A stretch of DNA of 64,000 nucleotides from Ischnura elegans (GCF_921293095.1 NC_060252.1:78822866-78886865); one strand, 5' to 3'. Counted from the stretch's first letter, positions 50,189 through 61,734 are shown. Translations and numbers: made by a program. The notes: a model not told the origin generated them from the letters alone.

Positions 50189-50370
50189 CGTTGGCCACTC
50201 GTGTCGTCAAATCTAAAAACGTTAAAACCACTTAAAACACCCTTGCCTGTTGTTTTAAAATGCGTTTCTTGCAGACAAATGCACGTTGGATTAAAATCAC
50301 GCAGTAAAATGGCCATCTCCTCCTTGAGCCGATAAAAACCACTGCCTTTCCACTGCAGAATGTAAGCCAT
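50189..50370 (-). pseudogene. H1 ORF2: N-terminal endonuclease fragment
   Basis: The minus-strand frame starts MAYILQWKGSGFYRLKEEMA, then FNPTCICLQETHF and GFNVFRFDDTSGQR. These are the first motifs (WN-like and QET) of the endonuclease of an I- or Jockey-like non-LTR element. The reading continues into Transib sequence only by chance. The true continuation is at 46206-46365. Together the two fragments give roughly the first half of an endonuclease domain. The reverse transcriptase of H1 is not in the window. Confidence 0.8.
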
Positions 50371-50580
50371 AAATATTTTTTAAATAAAATATAAATATAA
50401 ACCTATAAATAAATAAATTATCGCCGCAGGCGATTGTTTTCCCCTTTTTTCTGGCCAGTAAAACTTCAGCCTCCGTGGGACAGCCGTCATATTCCATCTC
50501 CTCCAACTAACACTGGGCGTTACTGTTGGCTTGATGCCCGGGGAAAGAAGTATTGTCGCCTCTTTTGGGCGAGACACACT

Positions 50581-51800
50581 TTAATTTCTTTTGTCCTCCA
50601 TTCGGAGGATTTTCAGGTACTTTGGTCTTCGAGAGGGAAGGATTTTCCTTCTGGTCGCTTTGTGATGTTTTCGATTCAACGTCAGTTTGTTTATTTGCGG
50701 TCCTTGTATGCCAGAGGTTTGCGGTCCTTGTATGCCAGAGGTTTGCGGTCCTTGTATGCCAGAGGTTTGCGGTCCTTGTATGCCAGAGGTTTGCGGTCCT
50801 TGTATGCCAGAGGTTTGCGGTCCTTGTATGCCAGAGGTTTGCGGTTCTTGTATGCCAGAGGTTTGCGGTCCTTGTATGCCAGAGGTTTGCGGTCCTTGTA
50901 TGCCAGAGGTTTGCGGTCCTTGTATGCCAGAGGTTTGCGGTCCTTGTATGCCAGAGGTTTGCGGTCCTTGTATGCCAGAGGTTTGCGGTCCTTGTATGCC
51001 AGAGGTTTGCGGTCCTTGTATGCCAGAGGTTTGCGGTCCTTGTATGCCAGAGGTTTGCGGTCCTTGTATGCCAGAGGTTTGCGGTCCTTGTATGCCAGAG
51101 GTTTGCGGTCCTTGTATGCCAGAGGTTTGCGGTCCTTGTATGCCAGAGGTTTGCGGTCCTTGTATGCCAGAGGTTTGCGGTCCTTGTAGGCCAGAGGTTT
51201 GCGGTCCATGTAGGCCAGAGGTTTGCTGGTCGTGTTTCTCAGCAGGAATATATTGAACCTTTTGAAAAACGATTTGCGTTGAGACGCAACGGACGGAAAC
51301 TGAAGCCACCGAAGCAAAAGAACGGGAGAAAATCGGAGCCTTTTGGGCGTTGAATATCTTTCTAGCTTCAAAGTAGGAGATCTTTTCTAGGGTTTTTATT
51401 TCCATGATTTTCTTTTCATCCTTAAGCTTCGGGCAGTCGCGAGAGTAAACTAGATGATCACCGTCGAAGTTCACGCAATGTGCTTTGGAGGAACAGTTTT
51501 CCTTGTCGTGCTTTCCCTTACCGTATCGTGCACAGGTGGCAATACCTCCGCATTTACTGGAGATGTGCCCGAAGTGATGACAGTGGAAACATCGCAATGG
51601 GTTTGGAATGAAGGAACGCACAGGGTAGGAAGTGTAGCCTACAGATATCTTATCAGGTAGGGAATCATTGGCAAATGTGAGTATTGCTGATGCAGTATTT
51701 TGTACTTGGCAATTCTGTTTTCTGGTAAGTCGGCGACATTCTATAACACCTTGGGAGGCCATTTCTGTTTTTGTTTCCGCGACATCTATTGTGGCATTTT
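50581..51800 (-). CDS. H1 ORF1: gag-like protein with knuckles and a 24-bp coding minisatellite
   Basis: The minus-strand frame is open from about 51800 (no ATG at the edge; first ATG at 51762) to 50581. It has CRRLTRK and VRSFIPNPLRCFHC, then knuckle-like motifs CFHCHHFGHISSKC, CARYGKGKHDKENC and CVNFDGDHLVYSRDC, followed by KISYFEARKIF. About 22 copies of GPQTSGIQ come next, and a basic tail follows. The second knuckle has Tyr in place of the second Cys. The N-terminus is truncated relative to the family. Families of this type package non-LTR RNA. The repeat is unusual and probably species- or copy-specific. Confidence 0.8.
50696..51226. repeat. 24-bp minisatellite, about 22 units, inside H1 ORF1
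   Basis: The plus-strand unit is GGTCCTTGTATGCC plus AGAGGTTTGC, 24 bp. Units are almost identical; one unit near 50845 has GGTTC instead of GGTCC, and the last two or three at the right differ (TAGGCC, CATGTAGG). The unit length is a multiple of three and lacks stops, so all frames that cross it are open. Only the minus frame that continues into zinc knuckles is credible. The homogeneity points to recent expansion. Confidence 0.95.
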
Positions 51801-52981
51801 TTTAGTGTTCCCCCCCTCCAAAATTTCTGGTACCCCCCCACCAGAAATTCCTCGAACTTCCTCTGAACTTATCCGCAGAACTTCTCCCGCCAAGAACTTT
51901 TCGCGCTAAGGTTTTTTCGCGCAAAGGATTTTTCGCGCAAAAGGCCCCTGTAGCAAAATGCCCTGTCTCGCAAAATCCTGTCTCTGCAAAATCCTGTCTC
52001 TGAAAAATCCTGTCTCTGGAAAATCCTGTCTCTGGAAACCCTGCCTCTGGAAACTCAGCCTCTGGAATCAGCCTCTGAAACAGCCCCGAACCAACCTACC
52101 TGCAATGCAAGACTTATATAGGACTACTGCGGAGAAATACTTACTCCTTGGCAAGCAAGGGGAAATCGGTGCTAAGGCCTTAGTATTGCACTTGGAGTGA
52201 GAAGTTTTACCATTGTCTAATCACAACTCTCTCTCCCTCCAACACCTCACCCCAGTATCTCCTTCCCCTCCATGTGTTCCAATGAATATCCCTCTGATTC
52301 GACTGATGTCTCCAACCCAGAAGTTGAGGGGAAAATTCTGGCTGGTATGCTGTTGTCTCAAAACCAGGGAATGATGTTGTGCGGAGCGGCCGTTCTACAG
52401 GGGCAGTGGCGCAGTAGTTGAATTCGCCTGGAGTACCCCCTCCGCCGCTTGGAAAGACCCCTCCCCTCAAATCCTGTCTCGCCTTGCATAGGCAAGCTCT
52501 CTTCTGCTCGTGGCCTGGTCGGGGACACATGTCTAGTGAGACATGGCAAATTTAGAGCAATTATTCTGCTGGTATTTAGCTGGTAATGTTTCCTTTGGGA
52601 TCATGAATTACTATCATTGTTTTCTGTAATACTTCTGATTTTGAATACTCTACTTTGAATAGATATCGAACGATAATAACTCGTACATTATTTTTTGAAA
52701 TTTTTTTCTCGTGAGCTGATTTTCTTGTTTGTGGAGTCTTTCCCTGATCCAGCATGTGACCGACGGTTGGAGTTTTTCCCTATGTGTGGGCTTACGTGAA
52801 CAATCAACTAGATTTTACGACGTAACGTTACATTTTGGCAGCAGAGCGTGGTTCGATTTCCTGTCCTCTCGTCGAGGTCTCCGAGTGCTGGACAATGGTG
52901 ACATTTCTCCACTATTTCTCCACTTTTTGCAGTTTCTGGTTGTTTCTCCTCTTAAAAGTGAGTTATTTTATGTTCCATTAA
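51801..52981. other. Non-coding stretch with a short degenerate tandem repeat
   Basis: No gene is recognised. At about 51955-52080 a unit of roughly 15-16 bp (AAAATCCTGTCTCTG with variants) repeats five to seven times. Before it are C-runs and three TTTTCGCGC-type repeats (51895-51940). At 52403-52440 there is CAGGGGCAGTGGCGCAGTAG, which looks like an end of a hAT-derived or SINE repeat but has no partner that I can find. The rest is unassigned. Confidence 0.5.
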
Positions 52982-53955
52982 GGGGGTTGGTCGCGCCGCC
53001 TGAATACACCCCTGCAGAGGCTATATGTTATTGTCTTCATCCAAACAGAAAAACAGACTATACCGCCGATTTTTGATAAAATATTTGAAAAAGGTGAACC
53101 TGTGCTTCTGTCTAACGAATATTTTGTACATGGCTTACAATTATAACAATTAAATGTTAAACTTGATCAATATTAGGGTTTTTTGAACAGATATCTTGGC
53201 ATCCCATGAACCGATTAGGTTTTTTTGTCCGACAATTTCAATCTATTACCCTTTATATACCATAATAAAGTACCATCATATACTCAGTTACTGACGAAAA
53301 GCTACAAATTCAATAATCATGAGGCCATGCACGGCATTTTTCGTTCTACGCTCGATAAGAATTTTGACTAGCCTTCCTCTCCCGTGTCTTTCCCCTCCAC
53401 TCCCCATTCCACCTTATTCTCTCGCCTCCCAAGACAGAGCGCCCGAAGGCTGGGAGGTGGGGGAAAACCTCTCTCCCCAGGTATCAAGTATCGTCTGCGC
53501 CCACTGAACGTCAGCCTTTCACCAGCCTTCGCAAACATTATTAGCTTTGTATTTTGTTTCTCAAGCCAAGGGGGCCGTGTGCAACAGTCGGCGGAATCAC
53601 TGGAACACTTTTTCAGAGGCGGGTCGCTTTTAGTTTTTCGGTGAGAGCTATCGAGGAACAGTGTTCGTGCCCGTGATCTCCAGCGTGTGGGAAGGACGGC
53701 AATATGGAGGAATGTAAGAAGCATTACAGAAAAACAAGATATCGTAGAGGATAAGTGAAAAAGAAAAGTCTACAATGTGCAGAATCTTACTCGGAGGAAA
53801 ACATCGAAGCAAAGTACGTATCCAGTGTTATGTGTTCTTCTGATATGTACATTGCGTACGATGAAATGTCAAATCTCAACACGGATTCTAAGCGCGCTGT
53901 TTAAACGATTTAATCGGCGAGGCACATATATTTTATATTTTTACATTTGTTACAG

Positions 53956-56900
53956 AAGAGCTTGAAAAGGAGTTTCAAGCATCGAAAGCAGACTCAACGG
54001 GCAAAGAAAATACAGAAAAAGAAAGGTAAGGTGAAATAATTTTCTACTTTCTCGTGCCTTGTTTGTGCCATCGTCACAAATGTATATTTCATCTTCGTCA
54101 CTCTGATTTTCCAGCATTTTGTTAAAAACTCACTATATTTAATAATTCACGCTAGGGATGCATATGCTGAGCCCGGATGCAATCATTTGCAGGAGAAATT
54201 CAATCAAGATGTGGCGGAAACCCCTTCGAATGATGAAGCCACAGGCGAGAAGGACGAAACTCAAAGTCCTGCAAGGTAGATGGCATTTATATTTTGCAAA
54301 GCATTTTCTTACTTATTTAAGCGAAGTTTTAGTTCTTTGTTCTCTCTCTTTCTACACTGAAAACTTGGTAGTTCATTCCACGTGATCATTACATTGCTTT
54401 TGAATGCAATTTTTCCACTGGATTCCAACTTCCGCTTCTTGATTTTGTAAAGGATTGCTCGGACTTGGTCGAACATCTTGTTTGCAACACATTTAAAATA
54501 TATTACTTAGACGTTTCCATTTCTATTATTTTCCATTAAACTCATAATATTTAATTATTCACTCCAGGGATGCAAATGCTGAGCCCGGATGCAGCCATTG
54601 GCCGGAGAAATCCACACAAAATGAGGCGGAAACCCCTTCGAATGATGAAGTCACGGGCGAGAAGGACGAAACCCGAAGTCCTGCAAGGTAGATGGCAACT
54701 TTTATTTTGCAAAGCATTTTCTTGCCGATTGAAGCGAAGTTCTCTCTCTCTTTCTATGCTGCAAACTCGGCAGTGCATTCCATCCGGTTTTGGCATTGAT
54801 TTTTAATTCCATTTTTGCACCGGATTTCCTTTAAACTTCCGTTCCTCCATTGTTTCTGCAAATCATTAATTTTCTTGATTAGTCCATAAACCTTGGATGA
54901 AAATAAATGAGCTGTTACCTTCGTAAACTATTGGCATCAACTGATAACTCTAAATACCCATGCTCTCGTCTTTTCAGAACCACTTTTTTATCGCCCAATG
55001 CCGACAAGTCTTGTTACCAGCCCAAAGGAAGAAGAATTTTCGACATCGAGTATCTATTTCAATCTCTAAAAGAAATGGGAAATCATAAACCATTTGGTTG
55101 CACCGTGTCAGACATGGAGATCCTGGACGAAAGACGAAATGGATATTTTAGCTCATTTCGTTTTAAATGCAAAATGTGTGGGATAGAAAAGACTATCCAA
55201 TGAAAATCCAAACAGAGAGAAACTGCCGATCAATCAAGCCATGGTAAGTGGTAATCCATAGCATTGATTTAAATATGGGGGGGTGAAGAATAGAAAGGGC
55301 AGGGTGAAAGAAAGGCCGCATGTCCTAGAACATGGAACTTGAATATAGAACATTTAACCCTATTATAGAATATATTCTTGAAATTGTTAATATCTTTACC
55401 TAAATTTTAGGTCACCAGCACGATATGTATTGGGCAAGGCTACTCTCAAATGGCAGAAATGAGTGCCGTGCTTGATATGCCATGTATGTCCAACTCAACG
55501 TACCAAAAGACTCAACAAATAATTTCATCCGCAGTCCATGATGTTGCATGGGACTTGATGAAAAAGGCCTCGGAGCAAGAGGCAGAGCTTGCTATTCAGG
55601 CTGGAGAGATTGATAAAAATGGTGTCCCGCTAATTACAGTAGTAGCAGATGGTTCATGGGGGAGAAGATCCTACAAGACCAACTATAATTCCTTGTCTGG
55701 CGTGGTTAGTAAAACGCTATACCATCATTTAATTATTTTCATGTATATTCATTTAAAAACACGCAGACTTTTACTCATATGCATTGTTAAACTGTTTAGA
55801 GTATCGGGAACTTTATTAGAAAATATATAATTGACAGAGTATGTTTTAGTGCAAAATTATGGTTGAACGGGAGGAAGAGTTTTTATGATGCCCCAAGTGA
55901 CTAGTTTAAGCTTTAAAATGCAGTGGCATATCACGGTAGAGTGAAAATATATATATTTTTTAACTTTTCCAGGCATGCATTGTTGGTTACAGGACAAAGA
56001 AAGTATTATTCATTGGTGTAAGGAACAAATATTGTTCTATATGTGCCAAGGCAGCCTCCAGTGGCAGGAGCAACCAGCCAAAAGAGCACCTTTGTTTCAA
56101 AAACTGGGCATCGTCATCTACGGCAATGGAGTCAGATATTATAGTGGAGGGATTTAAAAAAAGCATCGAGATGCATAATTTGAAGTACCACCGACTCATA
56201 GGTAATAATAATCCCTATTTCAATTTGACAAATAACGAGTTATGCCTTATAAGCGGCGTTATTGCATTTTTAATCAAACATTGAATCCACGAGCTCTACC
56301 TATATGCTTCGTATCCATTTCGCTTACTTTATTTCCCAAAGATTCCTATGCCCATTTTATTAATGATCATGGTTTTTCATTCCTTTATTTTCGTTTTCCT
56401 TCCCGAATTTGTACTTATGTTTTTATAAATTACTAGCTCTTCTTCCTTATCCCTAAATTAATTGGTATTTTCCTTTCAGGCGATGGAGACAGCAGCATTA
56501 CGAAGAAGTTAGCAATCAATCTTCCTTATGGAATTGATTTCCCCATTCAGAAAATTGAATGTGTAAATCCTTTGCTGAGAAACTACTACAATAGGATTCG
56601 TGTTATCATAAAAAAGACCAAAAATGAATTTGGGCGTATACCACCATTACTACGGAAGAGAGTAGGCGATAGGTTAATGCGCCTAAGGACCGCTGTAACT
56701 TCAGCTATTTTTTTCGTTCCAATGAAAAATCACCAGAATCAGTAAAAAACTTGGAAAAAGATTTAAAAAATGGCCCATGCCATGTTTTTGGCGACCATTC
56801 CGGATGCGCAGAATACTTCTGCAAGGGTGCAAAGGAAGGGGAAATGAACTTAGTTCCCGAGCTGAAGGAAAAAAGAATTTGGGATGAATTAATGGCAGCA

Positions 56901-58019
56901 AATACCCTCCTCGTTCGCCATTCTCCTAGCCTTATTATGAACGTAACAAATAATTATGCAGAAACTTACAACGCCTATGTGGCAAAGTACATAGGAGGAA
57001 AAAGGGTCAATTTCGCCCTAAGAGGAGCATATCAGTTACGGTGTGAGGTTGCGGCTACGGCTTGCAACGTTGGGCCTAATATTCATTCCGTGATACACAA
57101 GAAAATTACGGAGAAGAGTCCGGGTTATTTTACAAAAAGATTTGCCGTAAGTCGAAGCAGAGGATCGGAAATTAGGTGTAAGCGGCGATTGGAAATGCCA
57201 CCTAACAGGAGTAAAAGATTCAGAGTTGCAGGTCCAGATGAACATTACGGCCTAGTGGACAAAAGTTCTCCAATTGAAGATGACGAGAATTTAGAGGTAG
57301 ACCAGGAGAAGAGAGAAGAGTTTCTTAAGTCGTTGAGCCTAAACAACGCCGCAAGAAAGACATTAGAGGAAAGTACCCGCGAGCAGCGACGATGCGATAT
57401 TTGGGTTGCGGAACGGTTGAAGAGGCTAACTGCCTCAAATTTCGGACGTGTGTGTAAATTACGCCCCAAAACGCCTCGCGCAAATACAGTGAAAAGTTTG
57501 CTTTACCCAGCCTTTAAAGGAAACAAAGTGACCGAGTACGGGGAGGTAAGCGAAGCAAAGGCTGTGGCTGACTTCGCACGCAAGAATGGTGAAAGAGTTA
57601 ATCCATCAGGCCTCATTGTAGACGAGAAACTTCCTTTCCTCGCCGCATCACCTGATGGAATATTGCAGAATGGAGAAGGAATATTAGAGGTGAAATGCCC
57701 TTATTCTTGTAGAAATATTTCCCCGAGAGAAGCTTTCGAGAAGAAAATAATCCAATATTGTGAATTGATTGAAGGAGAGCTCTCACTATAAAGAAATAGC
57801 TGCTATTATTATCAAGTGCAAGGTCAGTTGCACATAGTAAAAAAAAAATATTGCATTTTCCTGATCTGGAGCCCTCACGGAATGCTTTTTGAGAAAATTA
57901 ATAAAGATGATGCTTTCTGGACTCACAATATGGAAGAAAAATTGAAAGATTTCTACATGGACCACCTACTTAGAGAAATAATACATCCTAGGTATCCTAA
58001 AAGATTAATGATTAAGTAA
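53956..58019 (+). pseudogene. Mutator-like transposase fused to YqaJ-type nuclease, multi-exon, broken
   Basis: In-phase GT-AG exons are 53956-54025, 54156-54275, 54568-54687, 54978-55243, 55411-55704, 55973-56201 and 56480-58019; the first coding exon is not resolved. Conserved parts are KGRRIFDIEYLFQSL, RFKCKMCGIEKTI, ICIGQGYSQMAEM, VVADGSWGRRSYKTNYNSLS, VGYRTKKVLFIGVRN, IGDGDSSITKKL, HVFGDHSGCAEYFCKG and KSPGYFTKRF. The YqaJ part has LTASNFGRVCKLRP, YGEVSEAKA, FLAASPDGIL, ILEVKCPYS and YYYQVQGQLHI. Lesions are a frameshift near 55199, a frameshift in a T-run near 56709 and an in-frame TAA at 57789-57791. The transposase would move the element; the role of the exonuclease-like part is unknown. 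Confidence 0.85.
54130..54860 (+). repeat. Tandem duplication of a 120-nt exon with flanking introns
   Basis: Two segments of about 400 bp follow each other, each with one exon (54156-54275 and 54568-54687) and similar intron sequence before and after. The encoded units are DAYAEPGCNHLQEKFNQDVA and DANAEPGCSHWPEKSTQNEA, both followed by ETPSNDE, TGEKDET and SPAR. Splice sites and phase are kept in both, so the duplicated exon adds 40 acidic, probably disordered residues without breaking the frame. Confidence 0.85.
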
Positions 58020-58938
58020 TGTAATGATGTACGAGCAGATTTTTATGATTTCCGCTAAATAAAAGGAGACACCATGTACTAAAATTTTCTCGTGTTTAAT
58101 TACATTGCAGCTATGTATCCACATTAACAACCCCAATAGAATTTTATGTGCTTTGATGTAACTCAATCCAGTGATTTCCCCATTTCAGTATGCTATTAGC
58201 AATAAAAGATTGATTTTACGGAGTTAGCGTAATTTTTTTCGATGCATCTTCATAGTACTAAACAAAAAATGGCTCGGGGACCTATATTCAATTGGCTGTA
58301 AATGAGAAAAAGAGAAAATGTTTCTAAGTGAGCTATTCCCGTTACTACAGCACATTAGTCTTCAAGTGCTGTAAAAACGCAGCCAAATACATATCGTCTT
58401 CAATCACTTTAGAGTTTCAACTTTAGGAATGATTCAATACGTAAAGGTACGGCGAAAGCGACGGTCTTCTTATTAAAACGCCTTACTTCTTTAAATATGG
58501 TCAAAAATACGTCGTGTTTGGACTCATTCTTTTTTAGATTTTGTGCATTTATTTGATCTTCTACATTTATTGAGGTACAACAATAACTGCGATAAGTTAT
58601 TGTTTATCGCCCTTATGCCCACTAGGTGACTCATATTAGCAGCCTGACTTTTGATAAGGGGGGACATCGAAGCGAGCAGTCACTGAATGTCTTCTACTGG
58701 GGAGTGGTGGGAGGAAATTTGATGCTCCAAAAGACATCTAATCCTATTGCTCTCATGTTACCTCATATTTTTTTCTCGTGGCGGGAGGGCCTTCTCACTG
58801 CTCCCATCCTCCAAATTCATCCTTCCCCTCCAGCTCCAAAACCCCCTTCCACTTTCGACAGAGGCGACACAAGCGGTGGCTCCTTGCGTTATAAAAACCG
58901 TTAAAAACGTAATTTCAAATCGCGGTCAACCCCCTTAA

Positions 58939-60640
58939 GGCGTTATGGTAGTGACGGCTGGGAGCCGCTCTGGGCGACCGATGCCGATCGTTTTTTCCTC
59001 TGCCGGAGTTCACATACCACTCAATTGCGGAAAAACTGGAAGATATAGAGACTTGCTGTTTTCTTTATTGTATTTAGGAGACGTGTATTCACATACAGGG
59101 AGGAAATAAATACTAATATGTCCTCAGGTGATCGAGAAAATCAAGTTGGACTTTGGCTAATTATAACTGGACTCCAAGCTAAAACATGAAATTTCTAAAA
59201 CGAGTATTCTGTGGCTGCACCTTTCTTCCACAATCACCTTGAGACCCACAGTTCTATGTCAATTCGCGTGGCCTAAAATGGGTACACCGTGGAGTACTGC
59301 AGGCCCAAAACGGTGACGAAGGACGTGATTCGGGCCAATTCGAATTTCTTACCTCCCCTCGCCCCGCTCCGCCCTCCCAACAACGGCAACGTCGCAGAAA
59401 GTGGAATGGGGAGTGATACCCTCAGACTAAGGCCTCGCTTCCGCCCGTCTCGCCGACGCGTGGAGACGAAGTAAGTATCAGGTTACCTATCGTTTTAAGG
59501 TGAGGTGGTGAGGTCGAAGAGAAGCGAATGAAATTCGCTTGGCCTATCTCGATTTGTGGGGTGTAATGGATCCTGCATGAGAGGCTGTCTGGCCTCCCAC
59601 CCATGTTTGATGTCCGACTGCCGTGACTCCTCAGCTTCTTCGCTTTTCTCCACCTATCGTGAGGACCCGGTAAGAGAGAGCAGTCGCGTCTGTCAGTTGA
59701 ATATCTGCTGTTTCAGAGGTTGTGTGTGTCTGAAAGTGAGCTGAAGATATGGCGAAAGGAAAGGATAAGCGTCGCAGGAAAAAGAAAAGGAATATCGGAA
59801 TACGGAAGTAAGTCACCGTATTATTCTGCATCCTCATTCCCTGCACAATTTTCCCCTTAACAAAAATGAAGCTTAGAGACGGTAACATTTTTTGGTGGAA
59901 AATGTTGCTAATTAATTGCTGAATTTGTTCAAATAGGCAATAATCCTATCTATATACAGCCCTTGAGGTAACTGACTCACTCATGGATACAAATTCCCGA
60001 CCACTTCTAGGAGTGCTGGAGAGCTGAAATTTGGCAGGCATGCGGGGATCCCGAAATGATCCGGAGGAAAAATCCGAAAACCGGAAGTTTCCGCCACGTG
60101 TCGTCGCTAGGATGACAAAATGGCCGAAATCGGGCTTTTTCCGGTGACCGTCTTTCGGTTTTTATTTTACTGCGCGCGAACCGTGCGTGCCACACGAGTC
60201 GTTAATGCATTTTTTGAAGGCTGATGAAGAAAGGCACGTAATTAAGTAAATTTAGTAGTTTCCATTTGAGAAAATTACAGCCAAAATGGCGTCCACAAAT
60301 TGATTTTTCGAAAAAAATTTCATTCCTTCCGCTCCCCTCGACTTAATTTCGGGTGTAGGATAACGAAAATGATTATTATATATGCTCATAATATCGTCTA
60401 CGAAATGTTGGCAACAATTTTCTTTCGTCGTCCTTGGTTACTCAGAAAAAAATTAAAATATACCGAAAATCACAGAAAATTACGAAATCAAAAAGATTAA
60501 CACAGGATTTTGTAAATTTTAACCTGATCGATTTCTTTCAAACTTAGTATTTGCATACACTAATGCATTGACTTTCAGAAAAAATAAACATTTAATAAAT
60601 TATTTAATCGATATAACGGCGAAAAAATGAAAATGGCGGG
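58939..60640. other. Non-coding stretch, possible first exon at 59749-59807
   Basis: There is no confident gene. A short frame, MAKGKDKRRRKKKRNIGIRK, begins at 59749 and runs into a good donor (GGAA then GTAAGT at 59808). It could be a first coding exon of an unidentified gene or another transposon, but no following exon is visible. At about 59940-60230 there is a block starting TATATACAGCCCTTGAGGT with ACTGACTCACTCATGG, of a kind that often marks dispersed invertebrate repeats. The remainder is AT-rich and unassigned. Confidence 0.35.
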
Positions 60641-61700
60641 CACTACTAATTTTTTTCGGGGAGAAATTTATTTTTTATTGTATTACTCTCGAAATATGGA
60701 TGCCATAGGGACAACTTCTCTTAGATATGATAGTAAATGGATGTGATCATATAACATCATCAATTTAAACCCCCTTAAACCCCCTACAAAATTAAAATTT
60801 GCGTATAAGTAGCCTTTTCGGGTACTTTTCGCCACAATTCCGCCGCTTTTCCAACCCTTACCACTCATCGCTACGGAATTGATATGGGCGATTGATGAAC
60901 ATTGGCAGTACAAACCCATAAACCCCCAGTAAACCCACCTACACCCCACAAAAAATAAAATTTTGCACATAAGTCTACTTTTTGGGTACATTTCGTGACT
61001 ACTCCACCGCTGGTTCTTACCCCAACGACTCATCCCTACGGAAATTCTGTGAACGGATGGTGACCGCATGGAGTACACACACAAACCCCCGGTATCCCCC
61101 TGAAATCCCCCCAAATGTAAAATGTGCCATTAAGTCTCCTATTTGGGAACTTCTCGCAAACATTACGCCGCACTACCCGTCCCCTCTGAGCTCTAGATCC
61201 GGAATATTTGGTGAGGCTGAACCACCGTAAACCATACGGGAAAAAATATCAGAAAACCCCCGATCACCTCTTGGAACCTCGCAGAAAAAAAAATTTTTAA
61301 GTCGCATTTCCGAGTACTTTGTTACAATTTAGCCGGTGCCCCTTCTACTTATTAAAACCCCCGATAACCCCGTGAAACATCCCAAAACAATTCTCTAATA
61401 AGTAGCCTCTCCGGGTAAAGGAATCGTCAGAACTCCGCCACTGTTGCGGACCCCTAGGACTTATCGGCACGGAATTTATAAGGACGATTTCTTTGGTTCA
61501 ACACAAGTATAAAGCCCCCGGTATTCCGTTGGAACCCCCCGCAAAAAAATGAAAAACTTGCCATTAAGTGTTCTTTTATGGGTACTTGTCGCCACTACTA
61601 CGCCGCATTACACTACCCTTTACAATCATCGCTACGTGATCACTGTGGACGATCGGTGACCGCATGTATAACACATTAATACCCCCCAATCCCCCTGGGC
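60640..61700. repeat. Degenerate tandem repeat of about 160-170 bp, six to seven units
   Basis: The phrase ATAAGT or TTAAGT, then a T-rich GGGTACTT-like block, CGCCACTACTACGCCGC-like block, ACCCNTNNCACTCATCGCTACG and AACCCCCNGTANNCCCCCTGAAANCCCCC recurs at about 60805, 60969, 61129, 61298, 61398 and 61563. Spacing is 160-170 bp except for one shortened unit (about 100 bp). A weaker unit precedes 60805. Divergence between units is high, so this is an old satellite or an internal repeat of a larger element. No coding potential is conserved. Confidence 0.75.
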
Positions 61701-61734
61701 ACCCCTCTCGGTGGAGAAGAGCATTAATGAGGAC

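Larger units (their letters stand above)
52982..58934 (+). mobile_element. TTAA-type (Kolobok-like) DNA transposon with Mutator-like/YqaJ gene
   Basis: Terminal repeats GGGGGTTGGTCGCG (left) and, reverse-complemented, GGGGGTTGACCGCG (right) are each flanked by TTAA (52978-52981 and 58935-58938). This is the TTAA target duplication of Kolobok or piggyBac type. The gene inside encodes a Mutator-like transposase domain joined to a YqaJ nuclease, not a piggyBac protein, so Kolobok-like is the better label. The element is about 5.95 kb. The terminal repeat is short (14 bp with two mismatches), so the ends deserve checking against other copies. Confidence 0.75.

Noticed and set aside
50696-51226. 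CRISPR-like array
   Set aside because: The units are contiguous with no unique spacers, and the context is a eukaryotic retrotransposon.
50434-51371. Long open frames in several frames on both strands across the minisatellite
   Set aside because: The 24-bp unit is a multiple of three without stops, so every frame stays open. Only the minus frame with zinc knuckles on one side has support.
52403-52440. tRNA-derived SINE head (A-box-like TGGCGCAGTAG)
   Set aside because: No B box at the right distance, no cloverleaf and no tail were found. The CAGGGG start may instead be a hAT end without a visible partner.
53700-53812. First exon of the YqaJ-transposase gene (frame starting MEECKKHYRKTRYRRG or the overlapping QNLTRRKTSKQ frame)
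   Set aside because: Two frames and two donors are possible and neither joins clearly better to the exon at 53956, so the first exon was left unassigned.
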